Shown: piece by piece, positions 35,170 to 45,266 of the stretch
Layout: each line of letters opens with the position of its first letter
How positions within the stretch are numbered: the first letter of the stretch is position 1
Assembly (NCBI GenBank): GCA_015183035.1
Contig: JACZZP010000019.1
Span: 496,001-560,000, forward strand
DNA length: 64,000 bases
DNA from: Meloidogyne chitwoodi
Taxonomy: Eukaryota > Nematoda > Chromadorea > Rhabditida > Meloidogynidae
Reading direction: 5' to 3'
Notes under the pieces: generated by a model
What the model was told of the DNA's origin: nothing
What the model saw: only the letters and a program-made list of their open reading frames with translations
Database searches by the model: none
Translations under genes and position numbers: made by a program

Positions 35170-37680
35170 GAAATAATTGGGCGAACAAATAATAACAACC
35201 AAATTTAATTATAAAAAATATCAAATAATTTATAATATTTTCTAGCCTTAATATAAAAAAATAATAAATAAATAAACTAAAATATAAAATTTAAAAAATA
35301 TTACAACAAAAATACATTTTAAAATTAAAATCTAACAAATTTTTAGATGACATACAAAAGATTATTGATTTCATTTTTAGACCACATCGAACCTATTTTT
35401 AATAATCAAATTTTCCAGCAATAAGAAAAAGAAAAAACTTCACTCCCGAATTTTTTTCAAGTACCTCGTCGTTTTTTTAATTTTTAGTAAAAACAACCTT
35501 CCAAAAAATACTGGAAGTGAATATATTAAAAAATTAAAAAAGTAGACGCTTAGTTATTCATTAATCTTTTTGTCTTTGCTTAGCAAGAGGCAGTACTTAT
35601 ACTTTCATTTATAACCTATTAGGCAACATTTCAAAATTTCAAATTGAATTATTTGCAATCAAAAAATATCAAATTTAATATAAACGATACAGCGAAAAAT
35701 GACAAATTTTTTAGAATTAAATATAAAATTATTTAAATAAAATTCAGTTATATTAAATAAATTTTAATTAAATTAGTAAGCATTCTATATTTTTTACAAA
35801 ATGTTCAAACAGAAAATTTTATAAATTAATAATTTTAAAAAAATTTTGTAATCAAAAACTAATATTACCCGTAATAATTTTTTATTCGATTCTACATTTT
35901 AATACGAAATTATGTTTTTCTGATATAAAGGTAAGTCCGAACTAAATAATCTTTTATTATTTCTCTAAATAAAATCCAGCTATGACTTGTTTGTTTATTT
36001 TTTCCGCTGGATTTAAATTTTTCAGAGTCCGACTGGACCCAATCTTGATTATTTTCGAACTCAATAATATTAAAAATTTTAATTAATAAAAATAATTAAA
36101 AAAATAAAATTTATTTAATAAATTTTATATAAAGGGTAAAGTATAATTAAAAAATAAATCTATCATCAGGATTATTATGGATTGCTAACTTAATGGATAA
36201 TAAATTAAAATCTAATATTTATAATATTTTTAATTTATAATACTTCCCACTAACTTTTAATTAATGGAGGTGAAATGCTAATTGAACGAGAACATTTAAA
36301 TGAAAATCAAAGGCTCCATTAGGGCAAAAAAGCTAACATAAAAGAAGAAAACATTTTGTTATATAAAATTTGTATTTTTTTATGACAGCCGGAGCTGAAA
36401 GAAGGATAATGGGCTTGTATTTGTTTTATATAATGGAATTTTCCCATTAAATTAATGCTCAACAATATGTGCTTGTCATACATTCGATGTCAAATTCAAA
36501 AATTTCCAAAAATAGTAAAAATAAATACATAAACACAAATAAACAACAAATTTTCAGATTTATTAAAATTACAAATAACAAAAATACAAATAAAATACAA
36601 AAACACGAAAAATATGTATACTTAAAAGAAATGAAAATTGAAAATTTAAATAGTAGTTCACTTTTTATAATATAAGGCCACTGATTAAAACTACTCTTCT
36701 CTTACAAAATTAATTTATCGGATTTAGAGTCAAAAATATAAAGCCTTGGCCTTTGCTGAAGAAGCATTAACAATATGGAAAGGAGAACTCAAAGTAGAAT
36801 AAAAATGACTGCTTACTGTACTTAAGAAATGTCAGCTTAATGTTTGTACTAATTAAATATTAATTTCCTTGTTGGGTGTTAGATGGTGCACCTGAAGGAA
36901 CAGATATTAAAGAAATATCTTGAATATTTTCACCCAAAAATTTATCTTATATATTTATATTGTTTATTAAATAATTTTAATCATAAAAATTAGAGTTATT
37001 TCTTCTCAAAATGTAGTGAAGTTGCTATTGAGGCATTATAAATGGTCTTCTTAGAGATCTACTGTTTATATTGATTATTAAACAAAACTATTAAAATAAA
37101 TAAATACAATTTAATTATTTAAAATTTAATTAAATCTTTAAAAATACACTTAGGTATGAAAACGATAAATTTTTATTGAAGAAAATATTAAACGTATTTT
37201 TAATTTTGCTATAGTAACTGCGGACATGTGTCTCATTTGCACAATATTATAAAATATTTAAAAATAAAAAAATTAAAATATGAATTTCTACTCTTCAAAA
37301 TAAAATTGAAATATTCTAATTTCAAAAAATAAAAATATTAAATAATAATAATGAATTAATTTTAATGGAATTAACTATTACTCAAGCACTAATTTCATTG
37401 GATTAACAAATTTAGAATTCTTTAGGAATAAAAAAAATAATAAAAATAACTACAAAATAAAAATAATTTTAAAAAAATCTGAATTAAAAAATAACTAAAA
37501 TTTATATTAAGATTATTCAAAAAAAATTTATATTATTTATATTTTTAATAAAATTTAAAGAAGAATGAATGAAAAATTTTTAGAAAAAAATTTCAGGTTC
37601 AGATTGTTTAATTGTAAAAAATTATATTCAGGAAATCAAAAACGTAATTTTACTAATCAGTGTAAAATTGTAAATTTATT
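35170..37680. other. AT-rich stretch with minor coding-like scraps
   Basis: No gene is supported. Short frames at ~36,385-36,450 (TAGAERRIMGLY) and 36,733-36,801 (KYKALAFAEEALTIWKGELK) have protein-like composition but no recognised family. Confidence 0.45.
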
Positions 37681-37960
37681 TTAAAATTTAAAAAAATATT
37701 TCGTATATTACCCAACCTAACACAATCGGAGTACCAAAATTAATATGAATGGTAAAAATTTTAATTTTAATTTTTAAATATCATTATTAAATTTAAAAAA
37801 ATATTTCGTATATTACCCAACACACACAGTTGACGGACATCAAATAAACAAAATTAAAGTAAATATTAATATTTTTAATTTGATGTTTATTAATTTTACT
37901 ATCATTATTAAAATTTAAAAAATATTTTATTAACTTAAAAAATTAAGGATATTTCCACGG
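37680..37960. repeat. Tandem ~110-120 bp units, outlying block of the SL1-like repeat
   Basis: Two full units and one partial unit share ATTATTAAAATTTAAAAAAATATTTCGTATATTACCCAAC, each followed by a variable part and AAAATTAAAGTAAAT. They match the larger array at 41,455-42,370 but read CGTATATTACCCAA where that array mostly reads GGTTTAATTACCCAA. Confidence 0.7.
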
Positions 37961-37993
37961 TTTTGACCGACTCACAATTTGACATAAACAACA

Positions 37994-38273
37994 TGGATGA
38001 AATTGATATTTCACTACACGTAATATTATTAAACTAAATGCTGAAAAATTTAATTATTGTTCAATTTTTAGCTTTGTAAATAATAAAAATGAAATAAAAT
38101 TAATTTTGTAAATAAATTTTTATCAATTTTTTTTAGAATAATGAAAATATAGATCCAAATTCAATTGTTAATGAATACTTAGATTTTAATTTAAATGACA
38201 TCCCTTTAGACGATCTGAAACAACTATTGCCACAAGCTCACAGTACGCCAATAAAGTCAAATAGTGGTTAATT
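37994..38273 (+). CDS. Possible small two-exon acidic protein
   Basis: ATG at 37,994 gives MDEIDISLH, then a GTAATATT donor. After a TTTTTTTAG acceptor (~38,134) a second exon reads about 44 residues, including NDIPLDDLKQLLPQAHSTP, and stops with GGT TAA at 38,273. The result is ~53 residues, strongly acidic, with one LKQLL (LxxLL-type) helix motif. I recognise no family. Mixed codon use and good splice signals in A/T-rich DNA favour a real exon pair, but it may be part of a larger gene or a remnant. It lies directly after the outlying tandem-repeat block. Confidence 0.35.
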
Positions 38274-38445
38274 TTAATATTTTGTAAACTGTTAATAATT
38301 GAAATTGTTAAAACCTTTTAATTTATTATTAAGAATTTTGAAATATCAATTTAGTTTATCTCTTACATTAAATTATTTTAATAAATGTTCAGTCTATATG
38401 AGTTTCTCCATATCCATAATTCTTATAATTTTCGCGGACAAACAA

Positions 38446-38662
38446 GAAGATCGACCTTAATATAGATCGTTTTACTAAAAATCGAACTACCTGAAGATAG
38501 ATTTACTCAAAAGATCGTATATTGAAAAGTAATAAAATGCACCCAAAATAATTTATTTTATGAAAACGTACATGCTAGTTTGTCTTTGGAGCTTTTTGAT
38601 CTTTTGGGTAAATCGATCTTCAGGCAGTTCGATTTTTAGGAAAATCGATTTATGGGGTCTTT
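38446..38662. mobile_element. ~215-bp foldback MITE
   Basis: Arms of about 65-70 bp face each other. The left arm contains CTAAAAATCGAACTACCTGAAG and TTTACTCAAAAGATC. The right arm contains GATCTTTTGGGTAAATCGAT and CTTCAGGCAGTTCGATTTTTAG. About 75 bp of spacer lie between. No coding sequence. Confidence 0.75.
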
Positions 38663-41454
38663 GGTAATTAGACGTGGACTTTATAATTTTCTTTTTAGTT
38701 TACGACTCGTTACAAAAAGATCAAAATAATAAAGGACACACATCCACGTTCGTTCCTTCTTAAAAATATTTGTAATGAAACGTACGTGTTTTAGATCAGA
38801 AGCAACTACAACTGATAATTGTTATGATGGCCTTGTAGGTCAAAATAAATTTGAAAAGAGATAGGGATATTAAATGATTCTTATAATCTTCCTGCTTTTT
38901 CGGCACTTAATAATACAGAAATTACAAATTCCGTTTGTTTTATATTTAATACATTTATTTTTTACATTTACTGATAAAAATCTTTTTAAACAGGAATTAA
39001 CTTATGGTTGCAATGAAGGTAAAAAATTCTTAAATTGCTCGTCTATATAGAATTTACGAAAAAATATATTTTTTTTAATTTTTAATGGTTTTTATATTTA
39101 AAGCTGGTAGTCACAGTCTATTTCCTTTTGTGCCATTAATTGCTGGCAAATATATAATAAATATCTCATTTAATTTTTACAATATTAAACAATTTTTTCT
39201 TTTCTCCAACTCTTACTCCATTAACAATAATTCTTTTTCAACTGCGTATTCACCTATAAATAATTATTTGGCATAAAAATTACTTGCAGAACTGGTTCTA
39301 GTGTAATTTTTAATTATTCATCTACAACAACTTTTAATAATAATAAAAAAGGATCAAGTGTGGCTTTAAGGTACATTTGAAAGAATTTTTTTTAGAATAT
39401 TTACCAAATTCCATTTTGGTATATAATTCTTTAAATTATTATTTTACTAATTTTTTGATAATTAGAACACTTCTATGTGTTTTGATTAATCAATTTTATT
39501 CCTTGAGTTTATATATATATCAACTTTGGCTGTTCTAAAAAATAATTAAAAGGAATAAACATTTAAAAAGCAAAAATTTATTATCATAATAAATAATGAA
39601 AATAAAATTTTTATTAAAATAATTAAAAAGAATAAACATTTAAAAAGCAAAAATTATTATGAAAATATATTTATTTAACGATAAAATATTAATTATGGCA
39701 TTATTTTAAAATTTTAGGAAAAATTTGTAGTCATCAAAGCAACCCGCTTCATTTCAACTTCTACGGTTGTCAGTAAGAAAAAGTTATTTAAAAAAATTTT
39801 AAACATTTTTATATTGCCATTTTAGCTGTAGCAGCAAATGGAATTCTTCAGATTCCCGATCTTTTTTAATATCAATATAATAATTTTATTAATTATTAAA
39901 TTTCAAATAAGAAACTTCTTCGGTCATTAAGGAGCAGATTCTAATTAACCAAGCAGATTTTTATAGTTTAAATAAATTTTAATCTATTAATAAAATAAAT
40001 ATAACCGAAAATATTAAAAATATTTGTATCAAAAATTCTTTTAATTTATAAAAATAAAATCAAATAAAAAAAAGAAAAAATTATATAAGTAAAATGAAAA
40101 TTATATAGTAAATAAAATTATAAAAAATTAAAAATATAAAAAAAAAGAATTAAATTTACTGGATAATTATAAAATGGATAAATAATTCCTAAACAAATGT
40201 TAAACTATAGTAGTCAAACGCATATTTAGGAGAAAGAATTGCCATTTGGAAAGGAATCACAGATCTTTTGCAAGATCAATTTTATGATGAATCAATCAAA
40301 GAAGTTAGTGAATGTAAACAAATATTTTATTTTTTAATAAAAATATATCAAAATTCAATTTGATGATAAACAAATAAATTTTAAAATAAACAAATTGGAA
40401 AACAATATTTCCTTTTATCAACCAAATTTTATTAAAAAATTGCCGGCAGGGAGTGAATATGATCCTAATGAAATTAAACAAGATGTATTTCAAATTAAGG
40501 AAACCGAAAAATTTTGACAATTTAATGGAATAATACATAAACTAATTATTAAATTAAAAAATAATTTATGGTAAAAATGTTGGAATAAAAAAATAAATTA
40601 TTTTTACATAATATAATTTATTATATTACTTTATTAATTAAAACAATTTTAATATGAATTTCTGAACTGCATTAGATATGTTGATGCTGCATGCTTTATA
40701 TTGACATTTTAGCTGTAGCAGCAAATGGATACTTCAGATTCCAGTTGGAGGGATGGGCCGAGAGTCAGTAGCCTTAATTCAAAATAAATTAAAAAAAATT
40801 ATTTTTCAATAATCTAATGTTACGCATATCAAAATTTAATATAAATTTTGTTGTTATTCTATAAATTAGATACAAAAATAAATTAAATGGATAATTTATT
40901 AATACAAATTGTTTTATTTTTAACAATATTTAATTAATGGTGATTGTTCATGTCAATAAAAATATAAAAATAATTCGAATATAAAATTAAGGACAATTCT
41001 AAAAAATTTTTTATAAACATTTCAGATTTTTATATTTGGAAATAATTACTCTTAACACGACTTTTATAAAAAAAATTAACATAATAAAAATATAAGATTT
41101 TTGTCAAAAAATTTGATCTAATCAAAATTTTTTGACTAAAAATCAAAATGAAAATAGAAGAAGAAATTTTACTTTCAGCATTAGCATAGAACTATGCTGC
41201 ATCAATGCAAGCTAAAGCAGTTTATATGGGGATGGTTCAATAAACATTAATTTAATTAAATCTATAGAGTCTAGAGCAATCTAATATGTTTATAAATTAT
41301 TGTAAAATTAAACTTATTAAAAGTATTAAAAGTAAAGTATAAAATATGAATATTAAAGATTGGTGGAGAAGGCATCATAGTCGAAATAGATGAAGCAAAA
41401 TTAAAATTAAAAATTAGAAAAAATATTTAAATCAAATAACGTTTTAACGATTTA
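38663..41454. other. AT-rich stretch with dispersed repeats and exon scraps
   Basis: Two copies of the ~70-bp repeat seen at 2968 and 5487 occur at 39,541-39,606 and 39,618-39,660. A duplicated exon-like piece after TTTTAG (CTGTAGCAGCAAATGGA) occurs at 39,829 and 40,711, once preceded by an exon-like block at 39,718-39,772. 40,968-41,180 repeats 31,143-31,330. No complete gene is supported. Confidence 0.45.
41349..41430 (+). pseudogene. ISXO2/Merlin-like transposase remnant (2)
   Basis: Translation reads ILKIGGEGIIVEIDEAKLKL and then KIRKNI before a stop. IGG.G..VEIDE is the recognisable core around a catalytic acidic residue of ISXO2-like DDE transposases. It parallels the remnant at 33,705. 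Nothing else of the enzyme is left. Confidence 0.45.
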
Positions 41455-42370
41455 TTTTACTAATATTATTAAAATATTAAAAGTGTAGGTTTGGTTTAAT
41501 TACCCAAAACCAGCCGAAAAATAACAAAATTAAAGTACATAAATAATAATATTTTTAATTTGATGTTTATTAATTTTCCTATCATTATTAAAATTTAAAA
41601 AAATATTTCGTATATTATCAGGAAATTGAAGCACGTGTGGATGACATTATCGCTCAACTTGAAGCAAGTGCGGTTTCTGAGGTGTTTTTTGATACCCAAC
41701 CAAGCACAAAGTCCCACATACAAAATTAATGTGAATAGTAAAAATTTTAATTTTAATTTTTAAATATCATTATTAAAATAAAAAAAAATATTTCGTATAT
41801 TACCCAAAACTCAGTCGACGGACATCAAATAAACAAAATTAAAGTAAATAATAATATTTTAAATTTAATGTTTATTAATTTTTAAATTTAATGTTTATTA
41901 ATTTTACTATCATTATTAAAATTAAAAAAATATTTGGTTTAATTACCGAACCTAGCACAAAGTCACACCAACAAAATAAAAAATTAAAGTAAATATAATT
42001 ATTTTAATTAATTTATAATTTTACTATCATTATTAAAATTTAAAAAATATTTGGTTTAATTACCCAAAACCCCGACAATTAAAACAAAATTAAAGTAAAT
42101 AATATTTTTAATTTATATTTATTAATTTTACTATATAATTAAAATTTAAAAAAATATTTGGTTTAATTACCCAACCTAACACAACGACGGGCAACCAAAA
42201 TTAATGTAAATAGTAAAAACAATAATTTTAATTTTTAATTCGACAATCATTATAAAATTATAAAAAATATTGGTTTAATTAGCCAAAGACGGCTATTTAA
42301 CTATTTAACAAAATTAAATTTAATAATAAAAATTTTAATTTTATATTTTTTAATTTTAAAAAATAAAACG
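41455..42370. repeat. Tandem ~110-145 bp repeats with SL1-like GGTTTAATTACCCAA
   Basis: Seven units start with ATTATTAAAATTTAAAAAATATTT and carry GGTTTAATTACCCAA exactly at 41,493, 42,053 and 42,160, and with one mismatch at 41,936 and 42,272; two others read CGTATATTACCCAA or are interrupted. This 15-mer equals the first 15 bases of the nematode SL1 leader (22 bases). The following bases (AACC.., CCTAACAC..) differ from the rest of SL1, and no conserved GT donor or clear Sm site is visible. Unit 2 is interrupted by an 80-bp segment identical to 32,633-32,712. Confidence 0.75.
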
Positions 42371-42480
42371 AATTTTAAATTTATTTAAAAATTATTAAAT
42401 AGGAATATTAAAATAAATATTTACATATATATTGTATAATAAATGCTACAATTATTGATTATTACTAATTTTATAATGAT

Positions 42481-42610
42481 AATTTTAAAATTTGAATTGT
42501 CTGAATGTTTTAAATAAAATAAATTTAATTTAATAAAAAATAAAATCTCTGGTTTTTTATTTAATATTTTTTAAAATCAACAAAAACAACACAAATATAA
42601 AATCATAAAT
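42481..42610 (+). repeat. Direct repeat flanking the mini-Maverick (left copy)
   Basis: This ~130-bp segment (TTTGAATTGTCTGAATGTTT, then AAAATAAAATCTCTGGTTTTT, then ACACAAATATAA) recurs in the same orientation at 48,128-48,255. The copies sit ~240 bp outside the left and ~390 bp outside the right end of the 4.88 kb element, so they are not its target duplication. They may be a dispersed repeat or the edges of an older, larger insertion. Confidence 0.7.
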
Positions 42611-42850
42611 TAATAATTTATATAAATTTTTTTAATTATTTAATTCGTGTCATTTCTTGAATGACGAAAATAAATAATTTAAAATAAATTCATGATTCAC
42701 TTTTAAAAGATAATAAAATGTTTTTGTTAATTTTGTTCCGCCTAGAAATTCATCTATAAATATAACATGAATTTTAGGGCGAACCGACTCATTTTTTTAG
42801 CCTTCATTCAATCATTCTTTTTACTTTCGCTTATTTTTCATAAGTTTAAA

Positions 42851-42965
42851 AGTAGTTAGTGGCACTGTTTTGTCCGACCACAAAACAAGAGAGACCTTTT
42901 TGTCTCAAAACAAGAGAGACCTTTTTGTCTCAAAAGAAGAGAAACTTTTTTGTCTTAGCGCAAGA
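42851..42965 (+). repeat. Left TIR of mini-Maverick, three ~26-bp subunits
   Basis: After a ~30-bp unique tip come three tandem copies of CAAGAGAGACCTTTTTGTCTCAAAA with small changes, ending near TGTCTTAGCGC. The matching right TIR has four subunits, so the TIRs differ by one unit. The open frame across this stretch is a by-product of the repeat. Confidence 0.88.
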
Positions 42966-43216
42966 ATGGAAAAAAAATGTAGACATCAGAGTCTTTCTTT
43001 ATAAAATAAAGGTCAACCACTTTTTTAGGACACTAACTTTTCTTCAAATAAAGACATAAAATATTGATTATACTTTTATAATATTTATTTTTAACTAAAA
43101 ACTAATGTTTTGCAAGCTAAATTATTTAAAATTATTTAATTTTTAAAGATAATTAATAAAGCAAATATTGTTAATAATTTTTAATACCTTTAGATAAAAA
43201 TTACAAAATAGTTACA

Positions 43217-44510
43217 ATGTCTTATCCAACATTTATAAAAAATCCACAAGATATGCATGATATACCTAATGTACCAAATCAACTTGCATCTCTTAAAGTT
43301 TAATTATTATTTTTAAGTTTATGGTTATATTTTTAGGAAGGACAATATTTGGATGATTTTGTTTTAAAAGAATACTCAACATTAATTTCCAAAGGAAAAA
43401 ATCACATTATTCAAGCAGATGTTTTTAATTTATTGAGATCAAAAAATGAAGAATTTTTAGGGTTATCAATTAATATAATTAAAGAACAATGTGGTGAGTT
43501 TTTACTAAATTAAGAAATATTTCTTGTCCTCCATGGTAGAAATTAAAAAATAAGTTGAAATAATTTTACTATACCTTTATAATGATTTAAAATTGATTAA
43601 AATAATATTTTTTAGGAATAAAAAAAAATAATAATTGGTGTTTTTTTGCTATATCAATCAGTAGGAGGGAGCATACCTCGCTAATAAAAGTATATATAAC
43701 AACAAATTCACGCGTAAAAATCGATGTTTTTGATAGTTTTAAAAGTGCAGCCCCAATGTAAATAAAATTTATATTGTTTGTAAAATTGTTAAATTTAGAA
43801 CTCGGGCTAATAACGTGTGGAAAGAAATAATTCTTCCTATTAAAAGACTTTTGGATGACGATGTAATAATAGATTGTAATTTCATTAATTGTCCCAAACA
43901 AAGCACTCCATTCGATTGTGGACTTTTCACTATTGCTTACCTTGAAGTGGATATAATTTTTATTTTAAAGAAATCTTTCTTTTATTTACTTTCTCTAAAA
44001 TTTAGGATTTATTGACAACATCAACTACAGATTATTCTAAATGGAGGTTTTCACAAAAAGACATTGATTTTTATAGAAAATGGATCTTATTTAAACTAAA
44101 AGAAAAAGTTTAATAAAAATTAGATATTTATTTTTATATTAAATAATTAAATTCTTTTTAGAACGGTGAAAATATAAACAATGAACAAATACCTTCTTCT
44201 TCAACTTCAAATTGTCAGGTAAATCAGATTTAAAAATATACATAAAATATTAAAATATATTTATTTAAGAGTAATGAAATTATTGAAATTAATGAAAATA
44301 AAGGTTGTCATCAATATAATTTAAGAACTCCTTTTAAAAGTTTTTTCTTTATGTTCCTAAAACAATATATTATATTTAGAAGCTAAATTGAATAAAAAAT
44401 GTAGTTGCAGTAATCATAAAAAATCAAAGTGCCCTGATATTCTAGAAAAATTTATGGTTTTAAATTCAAAAGGCGTATGTTTTTTTTATTTTTTAAAATA
44501 GGAAATCTAG
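43217..44510 (+). CDS. Ulp1/adenain-like cysteine protease (C48-type), lost catalytic His
   Basis: Eight exons join with GT-AG introns: 43,217-43,300, ~43,337-43,492, ~43,615-43,758, ~43,800-43,948, ~44,006-44,109, ~44,161-44,217, ~44,270-44,340 and ~44,381-44,474 plus a short last exon ending TAG at 44,510. The protein has NNNWCFFAISIS, then VFDSFKSAAP, then CPKQSTPFDCGLFTIAYLED: the aspartate, glutamine and nucleophile cysteine (DCGLF) of Ulp1/adenain proteases are present. The position normally filled by the catalytic histidine (HW) is asparagine (NW). The C-terminal exon has a CSCSNHKKSKC cluster. In Mavericks and adenoviruses the related protease matures virion proteins. With the histidine missing this copy may be inactive or may use another residue. 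The acceptor at ~44,380 is the least certain join. Confidence 0.75.
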
Positions 44511-44554
44511 ATTAATAAGTTTAACTAACTCCCTAAATTAATTAAATAATCTAT

Positions 44555-44771
44555 ACAAATTCCCTTTAAACAAAAATTTTTTGAATACTATTCTATTAAA
44601 ATTTAAGTAAAGGATCCCGCATAAACGCACGCTTAGCTTAGCGAAGCGTTGAGTGGGAGCCTTATGTGGGGATAGCATAAACGCACAATTCGATTGTCGC
44701 GTCGCGCTGTCCTCACTTTTTAAGCTTTGATAGAATAGTATTCAAAAAATTTTTGTTTAAAGGGAATTTGT
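44555..44771. repeat. Perfect 41-bp inverted repeat with GC-rich spacer
   Basis: Arms at 44,555-44,595 and 44,731-44,771 are perfect inverse copies, including TTGAATACTATTCTA and its complement. The right arm lies within the coding end of the small ORF at 44,713. The ~135-bp spacer is GC-rich, has GCATAAACGCAC twice in direct orientation, and contains small dyads (ACGCTT..AAGCGT, ACAAT..ATTGT). It looks like a foldback insertion or a hairpin-mediated inverted duplication that broke the gene. Confidence 0.8.
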
Positions 44772-44865
44772 TAAAGTCCAAATTTATATTTCCTGTATCG
44801 GTAATCGGTTGTGTCAGTAATCCTCGATATATATCTTCAGGAATTAATAAAAATTTATTCGCCAT
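44713..44865 (-). CDS. Small Maverick late-protein-like ORF, truncated by inverted repeat
   Basis: Starting at the ATG at 44,865 (MANKFLLIPEDIYRGLLTQ) the frame runs 50 residues and ends inside the 41-bp inverted repeat. The start overlaps the end of the pX-like gene by 11 bases, an arrangement typical of compact viral operons. From memory, Maverick/adintovirus genomes often place an ORF beginning with a FMLIP.E.Y..L motif next to the pX gene; the usual protein is longer, with a basic helical C-terminus. That part is missing here. An upstream in-frame ATG at 44,907 is less likely. Confidence 0.5.
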   Translation of the reverse strand: MANKFLLIPEDIYRGLLTQPITDTGNINLDFNKFPLNKNFLNTILSKLKK

Positions 44866-45223
44866 TATTTGATGAAATTTTTGATGAAATATTTTTTGCA
44901 ATTTCAATAATTATTGGAGTAAGCAATGCTGGAAAAAGTCCAAGGGGAAGACCACTGCCTTTTTGTATTAATAGATTTCTTGCGCCACGTTCCGACCTTA
45001 TACGACCAGTGCGACGAACAAAATCCGCATAAGGAATTAATCGACACTTTTGACGTTTTGTAAGACGAAATCGATTTTTGAGAATATTAAGACAAATTTC
45101 TGCTAATGAAACTAATTGATCAGATGTACTCTGCTTTAATATTTTTTTCATTTTACGCAAAGAACGTGTTTTAGATAATTGTTTAAGATAATTATAATTA
45201 TCCATGACAATTTTACTTATCAT
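44855..45223 (-). CDS. pX-like small basic protein of Maverick/adintovirus type
   Basis: 122 residues, or about 116 from the internal methionine. The N-terminal half is basic and helical (KTRSLRKMKKILKQSTSDQL, then LAEICLNILKNRF.LTKRQK). Then comes a basic linker, and LLIQKGSGLPLGLFPALLTP with a hydrophobic tail. The order ..EIC.NILKG...L...QK....L followed by LLVQKGG-like and a hydrophobic glycine/proline segment is what I know from adenovirus pX-like proteins encoded in adintoviruses and Mavericks. These proteins are thought to be core or membrane-active virion components. It is followed at once by the overlapping ORF at 44,865. No frame break is seen. Confidence 0.65.
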   Translation of the reverse strand: MISKIVMDNYNYLKQLSKTRSLRKMKKILKQSTSDQLVSLAEICLNILKNRFRLTKRQKCRLIPYADFVRRTGRIRSERGARNLLIQKGSGLPLGLFPALLTPIIIEIAKNISSKISSNNGE

Positions 45224-45266
45224 CTTTATTTATCTCCTTTTGGTAAAAAAATCGTGGTTGAATGCC

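Noticed and set aside
40305..40538. 77-codon minus frame
   Set aside because: Low-complexity F/K/I sequence in repetitive DNA with no support.
42859..43059. 66-codon frame starting MALFCPTTKQERPF
   Set aside because: It runs through the tandem subunits of the Maverick TIR; its repeats mirror DNA repeats.
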